Below, one piece after another: positions 36,591 through 45,580 of a stretch of 64,000 nt of DNA; the first letter of the stretch is position 1; each line of letters begins with the position of its first letter. The notes under the pieces are model-generated. The model made no database searches, had not been told where the DNA came from, and worked only from the letters and a program-made list of their open reading frames with translations. Origin of the DNA: Paraglaciecola sp. MB-3u-78 (GTDB lineage: Bacteria > Pseudomonadota > Gammaproteobacteria > Enterobacterales > Alteromonadaceae); the NCBI RefSeq assembly GCF_002835935.1, contig NZ_PJCF01000008.1, positions 124,001-188,000 of the forward strand, given 5' to 3'. Position numbers and translations under genes: made by a program.

Positions 36591-36944
36591 ATGACAAGCA
36601 TTCAACGTCAAGAAACCAAACAACGCATGAGTCGAATTGTGACCCATCAAGGCACCATCTACCTTTGCGGACAAGTTTGTGCTGACGCCACCCAAGGTAT
36701 TACACATCAGACTCAAACAATGCTGGGTAAAGTTGAACAGTTATTATTAGACGCTGGCAGCGATAAAGAACATATGCTTTCAGCCACCCTTTACATTAAA
36801 GACATGCAAGACTTTGCTGCCATGAATATGGTGTGGGATAACTGGGTACCTGAGAGCCACGCACCTGCAAGAGCTTGTATTCAGGCATCGATGGCTAGAC
36901 CTGAATTATTAGTTGAAATATCTGTTATTGCAGCGCAAAAATAG
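36591..36944 (+). CDS. RidA/YjgF-family protein
   Basis: 117 residues from ATG 36591, with AGGAG 11 bases upstream. Core motifs [51 protein letters not shown] and [18 protein letters not shown]; the Arg of PARAC is the imine-deaminase residue of the family. RidA enzymes hydrolyse reactive enamine/imine intermediates from PLP enzymes. This subgroup (ending VEISVIAAQ) is RidA-like rather than RidA proper. It is separated from the hydroxylase by a terminator, so it is transcribed separately. Confidence 0.9.
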   Translation: MTSIQRQETKQRMSRIVTHQGTIYLCGQVCADATQGITHQTQTMLGKVEQLLLDAGSDKEHMLSATLYIKDMQDFAAMNMVWDNWVPESHAPARACIQASMARPELLVEISVIAAQK

Positions 36945-37076
36945 TCAACAGCTTCACCCTGACATTTTTATCATCTCACTAACAATAACATTTAGTGAGA
37001 TTCATCACCGGCAGTTAAACGATTAACACTGCTCTGCTCTGCTCTCATCTCATCTCAGCTCTATCTAATAAGCGTA

Positions 37077-37110
37077 CACCCCGTGTTGGATAATAAGTAA
37101 ATACGGGGTG
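37077..37110. other. Stem-loop caccccgt/acggggtg
   Basis: A perfect 8-bp stem with an 18-nt AT-rich loop lies between the convergent RidA and MATE genes. Neither side has a strong T-run, so it may be a weak terminator. Just before it, 37029-37065 is a run of ctgct/ctcat short repeats. Confidence 0.45.
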
Positions 37111-37159
37111 GTTGAGTTTACTGGCTGATTTGTGAGTTAATAAAATTGAACTCGCTGGC

Positions 37160-38500
37160 TTAAACCTGCTTTTTTAACCACCATAATGTATACCAACCCA
37201 CAACCAAGCCTGACAGCACATTGGCGGCGGCAATAGCGTAATAAACCGATTGGATATCGAAATATATCCCAGCTATGAGGCTGAGTGGCACATACAACAG
37301 TGCGGTTCTAAAGAGGTAGTAGCCTAATGAGCTCATCGGGCGGCCTAGGGCATTAAACGCCGCAGCTGAGACAATCACAATTCCATACCCCCAAAGCCCA
37401 ATGGTGGCGATACCTAGATAACTTGAGGACTCCTTTGCAATACCCGCATCAGAAGATAATACTTGGCTGATTGGCTCAGCCAAAAAATATAATAACGTTA
37501 AAATAAAGGCTGACCAAACGCAGCACATAAGGTAACAATACTTAACGGCTTGCAATACTCGGTTCTTTTTATTCGCGCCCCAATTTTGCCCAACTATGGG
37601 CGCGATAGACGCAGACAGCGCGAACATTGGGATACAAGCAAAAGTCTCAATCCGCGTGGCCACACCAAAAGCAGCTACCGTCTGGGCACCAAAAGTCGCA
37701 ATAACGCCGGTGACGATAGTCACGCCAAAAGGATTAACGGCACTACCAAGACCTGCTGGAATTCCCACTTTTAATACTTTTTTACAAGATTGAATCATTT
37801 CAGATAATGCGGGCAGCAACAAAACAATCATTTTTTCCCGGTAATAGGCAACGTATAAAGCCAATAACAAACTAAATACTCTGGCGATAAGTGTGCCGTA
37901 TGCCGCACCTTCTATATTAAAAGCAGGAATGGGACCCCAGCCAAAAACTAAAATAGGCGTCGCGATGATATTGATAACAGCGGCACCGATCATGATAATA
38001 CTTGGCCATACTGCATCACCTACCGCTCGAATAATCGCATTGGCAACCATAGGAATGACCAAAAAAGGCATAGAGATGTACCAAATCCACATATAACGTT
38101 TAATCATAGAAAGCACTTCACCTTGTGCCCCTAAGAGCATAAACAGAGGCTCTATAGTCAACAGGCCAATTATGGAAATAACCACTACAATTAACGTCGC
38201 AATAATTAAACTATCAGTCGACAGGCGTTTAGCTTCTTTTTCATTTTTAGCCCCAATCGCTTGTGATACCACTGCTGCGGCACCTGCACCTAAGCCTATA
38301 GCTAAACTTGCGATGGTAATAGTAATAGGGAAAGTAAATGACAGTGCCGCTAGTTCGTTTGTACCAAGCTTACCTACAAAGTAGGTATCGACAATGGACA
38401 CAGACATAGTCGCCATAATGCCAACTATCATCGGCAAGGTCATGCCAGCAATAGCACTCCACAAAGACCCTATGGTTAAATCACGTGAAGATTGACTCAT
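37160..38500 (-). CDS. MATE-family efflux transporter
   Basis: 446 residues with 12 predicted transmembrane helices in two pseudo-symmetrical halves. Start (AAGGAA before ATG) reads SSRDLTIGSLWSAIAGMTLP; family motifs include VDTYFVGKLGTNELAALSF, GLGAGAAAVVSQAIGAKNEK in the first half and IPAGLGSAVNPFGVTIVTGV, FALSASIAPIVGQNWGANKK in the second. Exports cationic drugs or metabolites using sodium or protons. Substrate unknown; stands alone, convergent with RidA. Confidence 0.93.
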   Translation of the reverse strand: MSQSSRDLTIGSLWSAIAGMTLPMIVGIMATMSVSIVDTYFVGKLGTNELAALSFTFPITITIASLAIGLGAGAAAVVSQAIGAKNEKEAKRLSTDSLIIATLIVVVISIIGLLTIEPLFMLLGAQGEVLSMIKRYMWIWYISMPFLVIPMVANAIIRAVGDAVWPSIIMIGAAVINIIATPILVFGWGPIPAFNIEGAAYGTLIARVFSLLLALYVAYYREKMIVLLLPALSEMIQSCKKVLKVGIPAGLGSAVNPFGVTIVTGVIATFGAQTVAAFGVATRIETFACIPMFALSASIAPIVGQNWGANKKNRVLQAVKYCYLMCCVWSAFILTLLYFLAEPISQVLSSDAGIAKESSSYLGIATIGLWGYGIVIVSAAAFNALGRPMSSLGYYLFRTALLYVPLSLIAGIYFDIQSVYYAIAAANVLSGLVVGWYTLWWLKKQV

Positions 38501-38672
38501 GGCGTTCCTTATGTGTTTCTGAACAACCCACTTGTATTGTTAAAAAATGAGCAATTAATCTATTTACGTAATTAAACTCAAATAGGAGGTTTTATTAGTT
38601 CGCGGATTTCAGTTTCTCGGGCGACACGTGGAATTAAGGGTCAATAATGTTATGGAGACACCACTAACCTTA

Positions 38673-39104
38673 TTAGCCTAATTTTTGCAGACACTGCATT
38701 ATCCAGTTTTTCAACTGTGATTCACTTAAGCCACCAGAAATCCTATCCATTTCTTTACCATGATGGAAAAACACCAAAGTAGGAATACTGCGAATAGTCG
38801 CGTCCGATGAGACTTTCTGCGCTTGTTCAGTATTCACTTTAGCAAACAACAAACCTTCAGACTCTTTGGCAATAGCACTAAATACCGGTGCCATTGCTTT
38901 ACAAGGGCCGCACCAGCTTGCCCAAAAATCCACAATGACAGGTAAATCATTTTTTTCGATGTAGCGATAGAAAGAAGAATCGGTTAACTCAACGGGACTC
39001 GAAGAGTAAGCCGCTTGCTGGCACTTACCACATTTGGCCTGAGTATGACTTTTATCTTCTGGTATACGGTTTATTGCGAGGCAATGAGAACAAACTATGT
39101 GCAT
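38673..39104 (-). CDS. trxC: Thioredoxin 2
   Basis: 143 residues. N-terminal zinc-binding domain with two CxxC pairs (VCSHCLAINRIP and KCGKCQQ), then a thioredoxin fold with active site FWASWCGPCKAMAP and the cis-proline IPTLVFF. The zinc domain separates TrxC from Trx1; the protein reduces disulfides and is induced by oxidative stress in E. coli. SD AGGA before ATG. It lies next to a GST gene and not far from the peroxiredoxin-glutaredoxin fusion, a loose redox neighbourhood. Confidence 0.95.
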   Translation of the reverse strand: MHIVCSHCLAINRIPEDKSHTQAKCGKCQQAAYSSSPVELTDSSFYRYIEKNDLPVIVDFWASWCGPCKAMAPVFSAIAKESEGLLFAKVNTEQAQKVSSDATIRSIPTLVFFHHGKEMDRISGGLSESQLKNWIMQCLQKLG

Positions 39105-39165
39105 TTATCTTCCTATAAGTGGGCTATTAATACCAATCCGTATAACATTTAATGGAATACTGATT

Positions 39166-40266
39166 TCAAGCACACAATACCAATTTATTGTTAACTCTAC
39201 TTACTCTTTTTTTAATATCCAATTGGATACTATGCAAACCACCAACTGATTGTAAAAAAGCATCAACGGATAACTTCTGCTGATCATTGAATTGATGATA
39301 GCAGTCTAATATTCGTTGCACTTTCCACTGATGAAAGGTGGCAATGGCGCGCTTTTCAGTCACATCACCAATGATAAAATTGTGCTCACCTATGGTTCTG
39401 GGAATATCTACAATTTGTGGATTTTGGTCAACCCATTTTTCTAATACTTTCACTGTATTTGTCAGTACTGGCCACTGCTCTTTAAACATACGTGTTAGCG
39501 GCGTTAGCAACGTTTCAGGGATGAGATCGTCAGCTAAAAACTCACCTTCCACATCTTGAGGTTGATTCATTCTTTCAACCCACTTAGCCACATTAGGCGC
39601 TATTTTTTTCATCAAAGCACCAGGCTCGGGATCTCGATATAAATGTGCGTACAAAGGCCCCATCAAACCAAAGTCACCTAAACAAGGTTTACTGCCTAAT
39701 AGATAGTCATGTTCAGCAAAGTGTTTATCCAATGCTGGCAACACATGATTTTCATACCAGTCTTCTATCGCAGGAATACTCTTGTCAGTAATGCCCAATA
39801 AAGGTACAAAACCTTTAAATTTCGCCCCAATTTTTTTGCCTATAAATGCACGGATAAAACCTGGCATATTCGGCGCAATGACCTTTCCAAACTCTTGATA
39901 AATAAACGGGAAGTTAGCTTTATTCCAACGGTAATGCATTGCGGGTATGACTAACCACTCATCACCCCAAGTTTCAAATAAGTAAGAAACCAATTTTTGT
40001 TTAGGGGTTGTAGGGATAACTGAACGTTCAGGATGACATTGTTCAAGAGTATCAATAATCTGTGCAGTATCTTGCAAATACTCACCTTCAGGGGTTTTGA
40101 CTACTGGCACAAATCGGACTCCCGTTTGGGGCACAATCACACTTTTATAAATTTTAAGGGAAGAAAATACTTCTGTGTATGGTAGGTTTTTAAAAATCAA
40201 ATAGGCTCTAGCCTTGCCTGTATACAAAGACATTGTGGCACCATAAAGTGTGTATTTTTCCGACAT
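39166..40266 (-). CDS. Glutathione S-transferase-like protein, long form
   Basis: 366 residues, well above the usual 200-230 of bacterial GSTs. N-terminal thioredoxin-like GST domain: LYGATMSLYTGKARAYLIFK, then FVPVVKTPEGEYLQDTAQII with the glutathione-binding QDTAQI (Asp/Thr in place of ESxAI). The helical domain holds LLGSKPCLGDFGLMGPLYAH. A C-terminal 110-residue extension contains EKWVDQNPQIVDIPRTIGEH and has no obvious motif. SD AAGGA precedes the ATG. Substrate unknown; probably detoxification. Confidence 0.85.
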   Translation of the reverse strand: MSEKYTLYGATMSLYTGKARAYLIFKNLPYTEVFSSLKIYKSVIVPQTGVRFVPVVKTPEGEYLQDTAQIIDTLEQCHPERSVIPTTPKQKLVSYLFETWGDEWLVIPAMHYRWNKANFPFIYQEFGKVIAPNMPGFIRAFIGKKIGAKFKGFVPLLGITDKSIPAIEDWYENHVLPALDKHFAEHDYLLGSKPCLGDFGLMGPLYAHLYRDPEPGALMKKIAPNVAKWVERMNQPQDVEGEFLADDLIPETLLTPLTRMFKEQWPVLTNTVKVLEKWVDQNPQIVDIPRTIGEHNFIIGDVTEKRAIATFHQWKVQRILDCYHQFNDQQKLSVDAFLQSVGGLHSIQLDIKKRVSRVNNKLVLCA

Positions 40267-40368
40267 AGTTTATCCTTTAAATGATTGAATCTAGGTTATA
40301 AAACCGGATCTAGAATAAATTGCTTTCAGCTAATCGCCATTTCTTTGATTTATTATGTCCGAAAAACA

Positions 40369-40695
40369 TTACACTTTGCAGCAACTAAGACAAAAATTCC
40401 CGGCTAGATCGTTAACCATGTTACGGATTAGTGCAGTTGCACACTCAAATCGGGTTAGCGTCAAAAGTAAGATGTGTGGTTTAAACCCAAATGACTGTTC
40501 CATCTGCTCGACTATTTGTTTTGATAACGTCTGACTATTTGACTCATGGTGTTGTAATAAAACATTGCCACTTTGAATATAAGTTTGCACATTCTGACAA
40601 TCTAAGCCAACCAACATTTCTGAGAGTTGTTTCATAGGTACAATGTTTTTACCTCCAACATTGATACCTCTAAGCAGAACGACCCAACTACTCAT
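40369..40695 (-). pseudogene. DUF1697 gene, C-terminus missing
   Basis: The N-terminal 90 residues follow DUF1697 proteins (SSWVVLLRGINVGGKNIVPM, VQTYIQSGNVLLQH, EQSFGFKPHILLLTLTRFE). Full-length members have about 170-180 residues; this one ends at 108 with an unrelated tail (AGNFCLSCCKV). No downstream frame up to the GST gene restores the missing C-terminal part. So the gene has lost its 3' end. It starts 11 bases after the alpha/beta hydrolase stop. Confidence 0.7.
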
Positions 40696-40706
40696 ATTGT
40701 TATACT

Positions 40707-41732
40707 CTAATAAGTCTTTAAAAACTGGCTCAAAGAGTCCAACATTTCTGCATGTTTAGGGTTTGCTTTGGGTACATCACAAGGGAGTATTTCTTCAAAT
40801 AGAGACGCATCGTATTGCATTTCAGACAATTGTTCTTCGTTTATCACCACATCTGCATGGCAGACATCAGCATCTAGAGAAATTTCAAAAAACGTATTAT
40901 GACCTTTATTCACCGCCATCAGGTTTTTAACACCTATTATGGGTATGGTTTTATCAGCTACTGAGTGAGCAACAAAAAGCGGTAGGTTAAACTCCGCACC
41001 TTGCTTAATTAAATCTCGTATTGAAAAGATAACTTCCGTTAACTCAAATGCAGAAAAACGCGCCACACTAGGATATTTGTAAGGATTGGGTCCTTGGGTT
41101 GCATATTCGCCATCTAACACTTTAGCCAACCACCGTATCCCCCAAATATTCGCCATAGACTCTACTTTCGAGTTTAACGCTAACGCCCCAGAAAACAGCA
41201 TTAAGCCTTTGACAGATTGTGGATTATGCAAAATATATTCAGTGGCTAACGCGCCGCCTGTGGAAAAACCACCTAAGTAACGTTGTTTACCTAAATTCGA
41301 TGCGTAATCAATAACCTCTGACACATGCGCACGCCAACGGTCGGCTAATCCAGAGTCTTGCATATCCGCATCGGCTTGTTTTTTACCATGACCAGGCAGT
41401 AAGACAACAATCACATTATTGCCTTGTTGATATAGGGATTGAGCAATAGAACCTAAGAAAAACGGAGAATCACTTAATCCATGAAGCAACACCACGACTT
41501 TTTCAGTGACTTTATTATGATGCAAAATATAAGGGGCATTGCCGTCATTTTTTAAGCTATCAGAACACACCCTAAACACATTATCCTCAGGCGTTTGACA
41601 GCCACGAGTGGTTCCAAGTTGTGCTTGGTAAATAGCATCAAATTTATCAAATTCAGGTTCAATAGACTCTGAAGATGCAACCAAAGAATAGGTACTAGCC
41701 GCAAATATAAGCAGCGCTAAAAGTAACTTCAT
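40707..41732 (-). CDS. Secreted alpha/beta hydrolase
   Basis: 341 residues with an N-terminal signal peptide (LLLALLIFAASTYSLVAS). Oxyanion motif VVLLHGLSDSP, nucleophile elbow GGFSTGGALATEY with Ser as nucleophile, acidic residue probably in AHSVADKTIPI, and a His near INEEQLSEMQYD or CHADVV. Several Cys pairs (RGCQTPEDNVFRVC, PC near the C-terminus) suit a periplasmic or secreted protein with disulfides. Esterase/lipase activity likely; substrate unknown. Upstream of the broken DUF1697 gene. Confidence 0.87.
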   Translation of the reverse strand: MKLLLALLIFAASTYSLVASSESIEPEFDKFDAIYQAQLGTTRGCQTPEDNVFRVCSDSLKNDGNAPYILHHNKVTEKVVVLLHGLSDSPFFLGSIAQSLYQQGNNVIVVLLPGHGKKQADADMQDSGLADRWRAHVSEVIDYASNLGKQRYLGGFSTGGALATEYILHNPQSVKGLMLFSGALALNSKVESMANIWGIRWLAKVLDGEYATQGPNPYKYPSVARFSAFELTEVIFSIRDLIKQGAEFNLPLFVAHSVADKTIPIIGVKNLMAVNKGHNTFFEISLDADVCHADVVINEEQLSEMQYDASLFEEILPCDVPKANPKHAEMLDSLSQFLKTY

Positions 41733-41806
41733 TAAGTAAAACTTGTATTATTTAATAGCCAACTACTATATCCAGTTGTCTAGCCATTTACTAATCTATA
41801 ATCATA

Positions 41807-41834
41807 AAAAATGGCGCTTAAAAGCGCCATTTTT
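41807..41834. terminator. Terminator after the Prx-Grx gene
   Basis: 13-bp perfect arms aaaaatggcgctt/aagcgccattttt, 15 bases beyond the stop of the minus-strand gene, with U-run on both strands. Confidence 0.9.
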
Positions 41835-41848
41835 AATTTGAATAAACT

Positions 41849-42589
41849 TTATGCGAAATAAGCGTCTAAATCGTCAGAATTACCAATTAACTTGCCACCA
41901 ATAAATACTTGAGGCCAAGAGTCATTGCCAGAAAGAGCTTTAAGTGCAGTAAAAGAAACTTCTTTACCCATAACCAATTCTTCATACTCAAAACCTTTTG
42001 CATCAAGCAATGCTTTTGCTTTCGAACAGAAAGGGCAACCAGGCTTAGTCAAAATAGTAGTCGCTACAGAAGCCTTTGCGTCTGGTGCAACATAGGACAG
42101 CATAGTATCAGCATCTGATACTTCAAAGGGGTCGCCTGGTAAGTCTGGCTCAATAAACATTTTGTCTACTATGCCGTCTTTAACCAGCATAGAATAACGC
42201 CAGCTGCGTTTACCAAAACCGATTTCAGACTTATCTACTAATAGTCCCATGCCATCAGTAAACTCACCATTTCCATCTGGTATGAGAGTGACATTATCTG
42301 ATTCTTGAGCTTCTGCCCATGCGTTCATGACGAATGTATCGTTAACAGATACACAAATAATTTCGTCTACGCCATTGGCTTTGAAAGTTTTAGCCAATTC
42401 ATTGTAACGAGGTAAATGAGTAGAAGAGCAAGTTGGAGTAAAAGCGCCAGGTAAAGAGAAAACAACTACGGTTTTACCTTTAAACAATTCGTCTGTGGTG
42501 AGTTTTACCCACTCGTCATTTACACGTGCAGCAAAAGTACATTGTGGTACTGCTTGTCCTGATTTATCTGCAAAATTTGGGTTAGACAT
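41849..42589 (-). CDS. Peroxiredoxin-glutaredoxin fusion (hybrid Prx5-Grx)
   Basis: 246 residues joining two enzymes. N-terminal Prx5-type peroxiredoxin (about 1-165): PGAFTPTCSSTHLPRY with peroxidatic Cys54, followed by FVMNAWAEAQ. C-terminal glutaredoxin (about 178-246): LTKPGCPFCSKAKALL with Cys185 and Cys188, then WPQVFIGGKLIGNSDDL for glutathione binding. The fusion reduces hydroperoxides with electrons from glutathione without a separate reductant. Known in Haemophilus, Vibrio and relatives. Monocistronic with its own terminator. Confidence 0.95.
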   Translation of the reverse strand: MSNPNFADKSGQAVPQCTFAARVNDEWVKLTTDELFKGKTVVVFSLPGAFTPTCSSTHLPRYNELAKTFKANGVDEIICVSVNDTFVMNAWAEAQESDNVTLIPDGNGEFTDGMGLLVDKSEIGFGKRSWRYSMLVKDGIVDKMFIEPDLPGDPFEVSDADTMLSYVAPDAKASVATTILTKPGCPFCSKAKALLDAKGFEYEELVMGKEVSFTALKALSGNDSWPQVFIGGKLIGNSDDLDAYFA

Positions 42590-42715
42590 CTTGGTCTCCT
42601 ATTTAAGGTTAATAAAACTAAGTCGCGTTAAGATACATATTCTTGTTAATCATTTAAAATAATTAATATCGATTAGGTCAATCTATTTAATTGATATGGA
42701 TATAATTAACCTGAA

Positions 42716-42958
42716 CTATTCTTTAAAAAAATCTTCAGATTGCTCACTTAACATTGCCTCAATGTCTTCAATATCAAAGTCAGGCAATTTAATTGTTTCT
42801 TGATCTTTGTTTGCACCACAAGGAATAGACTTTACCTCGTCGGCCCATTCACCTAAATCAATTAACTGACATGTTTTACTACAAAACGGACGAAAAAGAT
42901 TAGTTTGGATCCATTCCACATGTTTTTTGCAATTTGGGCAGTTGACTTTAGTTGTCAT
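42716..42958 (-). CDS. yacG: DNA gyrase inhibitor YacG
   Basis: 80 residues. Zinc-binding cysteines in VNCPNCKK and [17 protein letters not shown] identify YacG, a small protein that binds GyrB and blocks DNA binding. Acidic C-terminus ([18 protein letters not shown]). Last gene of the pilA-pilC-pilD-coaE-zapD-yacG cluster, the common gammaproteobacterial order. Confidence 0.93.
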   Translation of the reverse strand: MTTKVNCPNCKKHVEWIQTNLFRPFCSKTCQLIDLGEWADEVKSIPCGANKDQETIKLPDFDIEDIEAMLSEQSEDFFKE

Positions 42959-43032
42959 GAGAGTACATCACCTCGAATAGGTAAATTGAAACGTTAAATA
43001 TCACTTCTAGCGGTCAACTGCGGTTTCTAGGT

Positions 43033-43785
43033 TTAACAACATGCAAGTTTAAAGCTCACTTTGCTATCTACAGATGCGCTACCCTGCATAATTGGGGTAA
43101 ATAAAGTAAAACGAATGGCATAGCGATATTTATTTCCTGACAACATAGGGTAATACCCCTCGTCAGTGGCACTCAATACTCGAATTAACTCATTTTTATC
43201 TTCAGCAATGCCTTGATAAAAACCTTTCTCAGCTTCAATTGAGCTAAAACGTCCTCTTTCGCGCAAAAAAGACAGGGTGATTTCCATGGCCTGCTGAATA
43301 GGTGTGAGTTCTTGCAACCAGTTGTTGATATCTCGCTGTTTGTTTTCATTCGGCTGCTGTAACCAATAGTGTAAGTTGGGTAAATCAAAACTACAGGTAC
43401 CGCCAGGGATAGAAAAACGCTGTCTTATGGACGCTAAAAATCGGTCTTCTTTGAGTTCTGCGCCCACTTTTTTATTGCTTTTTAATGACTCACGTAAACG
43501 TAGAATTTTGCGTAATGCAAATTGTAAGGCATCGTCATCAATATTTGGGTGTTGCGACCAAATAACTAAGTTTTTTTCGTGGGACTCGATATCTTTAAGC
43601 ACGTCGCTTCGTAAATCGATGCGTTCTGACAAATCGAGCAAAGTAAAAAGACAATCTAAAAAATTAATATATTGCCAATCTTCATTGGCAATTTTACCTT
43701 GCTCGAGCTGCTTAAATAACTGCTCAAGCCTAAGGTAAGTGCGCACCTTTTCATTGAGTGGAAATTCGTAAATTGCTTGAGACAT
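43033..43785 (-). CDS. zapD: Cell division protein ZapD
   Basis: 250 residues from ATG 43785; the preceding GTG is not the start. N-terminus IYEFPLNEKVRTYLRLEQLF and C-terminal beta domain (IQQAMEITLSFLRERG, GYYPMLSGNKYRYAIRF) are those of ZapD (YacF). It binds the FtsZ C-terminal tail and bundles filaments in the division ring. Sits between coaE and yacG as in E. coli. Confidence 0.95.
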   Translation of the reverse strand: MSQAIYEFPLNEKVRTYLRLEQLFKQLEQGKIANEDWQYINFLDCLFTLLDLSERIDLRSDVLKDIESHEKNLVIWSQHPNIDDDALQFALRKILRLRESLKSNKKVGAELKEDRFLASIRQRFSIPGGTCSFDLPNLHYWLQQPNENKQRDINNWLQELTPIQQAMEITLSFLRERGRFSSIEAEKGFYQGIAEDKNELIRVLSATDEGYYPMLSGNKYRYAIRFTLFTPIMQGSASVDSKVSFKLACC

Positions 43786-43890
43786 GATCACCTGTTTATA
43801 TTGGTTATACTGCGAGATATGCAGTAAATAAACATTGTAAAGAAGTTTTACTCAAATCAATAGGCTAAAATCAATTTGTCTTTAACAAGG

Positions 43891-44499
43891 CTATCCCCTT
43901 TGCTTGGCACGTTGCAGATAATGCTGGTGTAATTGCGCCACTTGTTTGTCTAAATTATCCACTTTACCATTGTTATCAATGATATCGTCTGCCACGTCCA
44001 AACGCTGCTGCCTAGTTGCCTGAGCACGCATAATCGCACGAATTTGTTGCTCATTGGTTTTATCACGTAACAGGGTTCTTTGGAGTTGAGTTTGTTCATC
44101 TACATCAACAATCACCACCCTATCGACTTGCTCATATAATTTGTTTTCTACTAACAGCGGCACACTCAAAAGGCAATAAGCGGATTTGGCTTGTTGTGTC
44201 TGTAATAACATTTGTTGCCTAATGGCAGGATGTAACAGTTTATTCAGCCAGTTTTTAACTTCAATATCATTAAAAACCAAGCTGCGCAGTTTCGCTCTAT
44301 CCAAGCTACCAGACTGGTCTAAAACAGACTCGCCAAATTTATGAATGATAGCTTTTAAAGCCGGTGTCCCTGGCTCAACCACTTCTCTGGCAATCACATC
44401 GGCATCAATAACTTCAATCGCATATTTAGCAAACAAATCTGTAACCGTGGTTTTGCCACTGCCAATCCCCCCACTTATACCAACAACAAAATCACTCAT
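43891..44499 (-). CDS. coaE: Dephospho-CoA kinase
   Basis: 202 residues; last step of coenzyme A synthesis. P-loop GISGGIGSGKTTVTDLF, then EVIDADVIAREVVEPG, LHPAIRQQML and VPLLVENKLYEQVDRVVIVD. ATG at 44499 overlaps the pilD stop by four bases (ATGA); upstream in-frame starts would lie inside pilD. Position between pilD and zapD is conserved. Confidence 0.96.
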   Translation of the reverse strand: MSDFVVGISGGIGSGKTTVTDLFAKYAIEVIDADVIAREVVEPGTPALKAIIHKFGESVLDQSGSLDRAKLRSLVFNDIEVKNWLNKLLHPAIRQQMLLQTQQAKSAYCLLSVPLLVENKLYEQVDRVVIVDVDEQTQLQRTLLRDKTNEQQIRAIMRAQATRQQRLDVADDIIDNNGKVDNLDKQVAQLHQHYLQRAKQRG

Positions 44500-45389
44500 G
44501 GCAACATCCACTGCCAATATTGTGTAACGATCCAATCACCATACAATAAAGTTAAAAAACCAGCCGCTGCGAGATAAGGCCCAAATGGAATAGGCTGGCT
44601 TTTGTCCTTCCCTTGAATGGTAAGCAAGCTCACACCCACAATCGCTCCGACAAATGAAGACAGTAATATCACCACAGGCAAATGTTGCCAACCTACCCAA
44701 GCGCCTATTGCAGCCAGTAGTTTGAAATCGCCGTATCCCATGCCCTCTTTACCAGTCAGTAATTTAAATGCCCAATACAGGCTCCACAAACTTAAATAAC
44801 CAGCAGCAGCGCCAATCAGCGCATCTTGGCTAGATACAAAAGGGCTTTCGATACTCAGTAGTAAGCCTAACCATAACAACGATAAAGTTAATTGGTCGGG
44901 TAATAACATGGAGTCTAGGTCGATAAAGGTCATGGCAATCAATAACCAAGTGGCTACGACAGCGGCAAAGCCAGCTAAACCAAAACCAAAATGCCAGGCG
45001 ACCAAAGTAGATAACAGGCCAGTGGCCAATTCAACCAAAGGGTAACGACTTGAGATGGGGTTTTTACATTGGCTGCATTTACCTCTTAACAGCACCCAGC
45101 TAATTAAGGGAATATTTTCCCAAGCTCTAATGTTATGTTGGCATTTGGGGCAGGTTGAATCTGGTTTCACTAGGTTAAAAGGAGGATCTGAAGGACTGGT
45201 TGCATTGGGAGCAGCTTCGTTTTGTGAAGCTGAATACTCAGCTATTTCCGCTTTCCACGCCCGTTCCATCATAACGGGCAAACGATAAATAACCACATTC
45301 AAGAAACTGCCTACCATCAAACTGACGATAAACACAAAACCCATAAAAAAAGCCGGAGAGTCAGCCATTAATTCAAATGATGCTTGCAT
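44496..45389 (-). CDS. pilD: Type IV prepilin peptidase / N-methyltransferase
   Basis: 297 residues, polytopic inner-membrane aspartate protease. Start region GSFLNVVIYRLPVMM; cytoplasmic zinc loop with two CxxC pairs (CPKCQHNI, CSQCKNPIS); active-site aspartates in FIDLDSMLLPD and the GYGD of GMGYGDFKLLAA. It cleaves the leader of PilA and other pilins and methylates the new N-terminus. It follows pilC by 190 bases with a short tandem repeat between, and overlaps coaE. Confidence 0.96.
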   Translation of the reverse strand: MQASFELMADSPAFFMGFVFIVSLMVGSFLNVVIYRLPVMMERAWKAEIAEYSASQNEAAPNATSPSDPPFNLVKPDSTCPKCQHNIRAWENIPLISWVLLRGKCSQCKNPISSRYPLVELATGLLSTLVAWHFGFGLAGFAAVVATWLLIAMTFIDLDSMLLPDQLTLSLLWLGLLLSIESPFVSSQDALIGAAAGYLSLWSLYWAFKLLTGKEGMGYGDFKLLAAIGAWVGWQHLPVVILLSSFVGAIVGVSLLTIQGKDKSQPIPFGPYLAAAGFLTLLYGDWIVTQYWQWMLP

Positions 45390-45461
45390 AAATTAACTTA
45401 TAAATAATGAGTGATACATAATGAATGCCACTAGCTTGCCAGAAAGGCTCGAATGAGTCAC

Positions 45462-45492
45462 GAGCTTCGAGAGCTTCGAGAGCTTCGAGCTT
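45462..45492. repeat. Tandem 9-bp repeat gagcttcga x3, partial 4th
   Basis: Three perfect copies (45462-45470, 45471-45479, 45480-45488) plus gctt, in the pilC-pilD gap. Each unit is nearly palindromic (agcttcgagct), so the array can fold or be variable in copy number. Confidence 0.85.
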
Positions 45493-45580
45493 ATAAAAAC
45501 AAAAATTAAAAAAAAAGGCAAGACTCAACCACTTTTTATGGTTTTTACTCGTAGCTATTAGCTCGCCCCTCTAGTCTGCT

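Noticed and set aside
37029-37065. Run of ctgct/ctcat short repeats near MATE gene
   Set aside because: Short imperfect simple sequence; no gene or regulatory pattern supports more.
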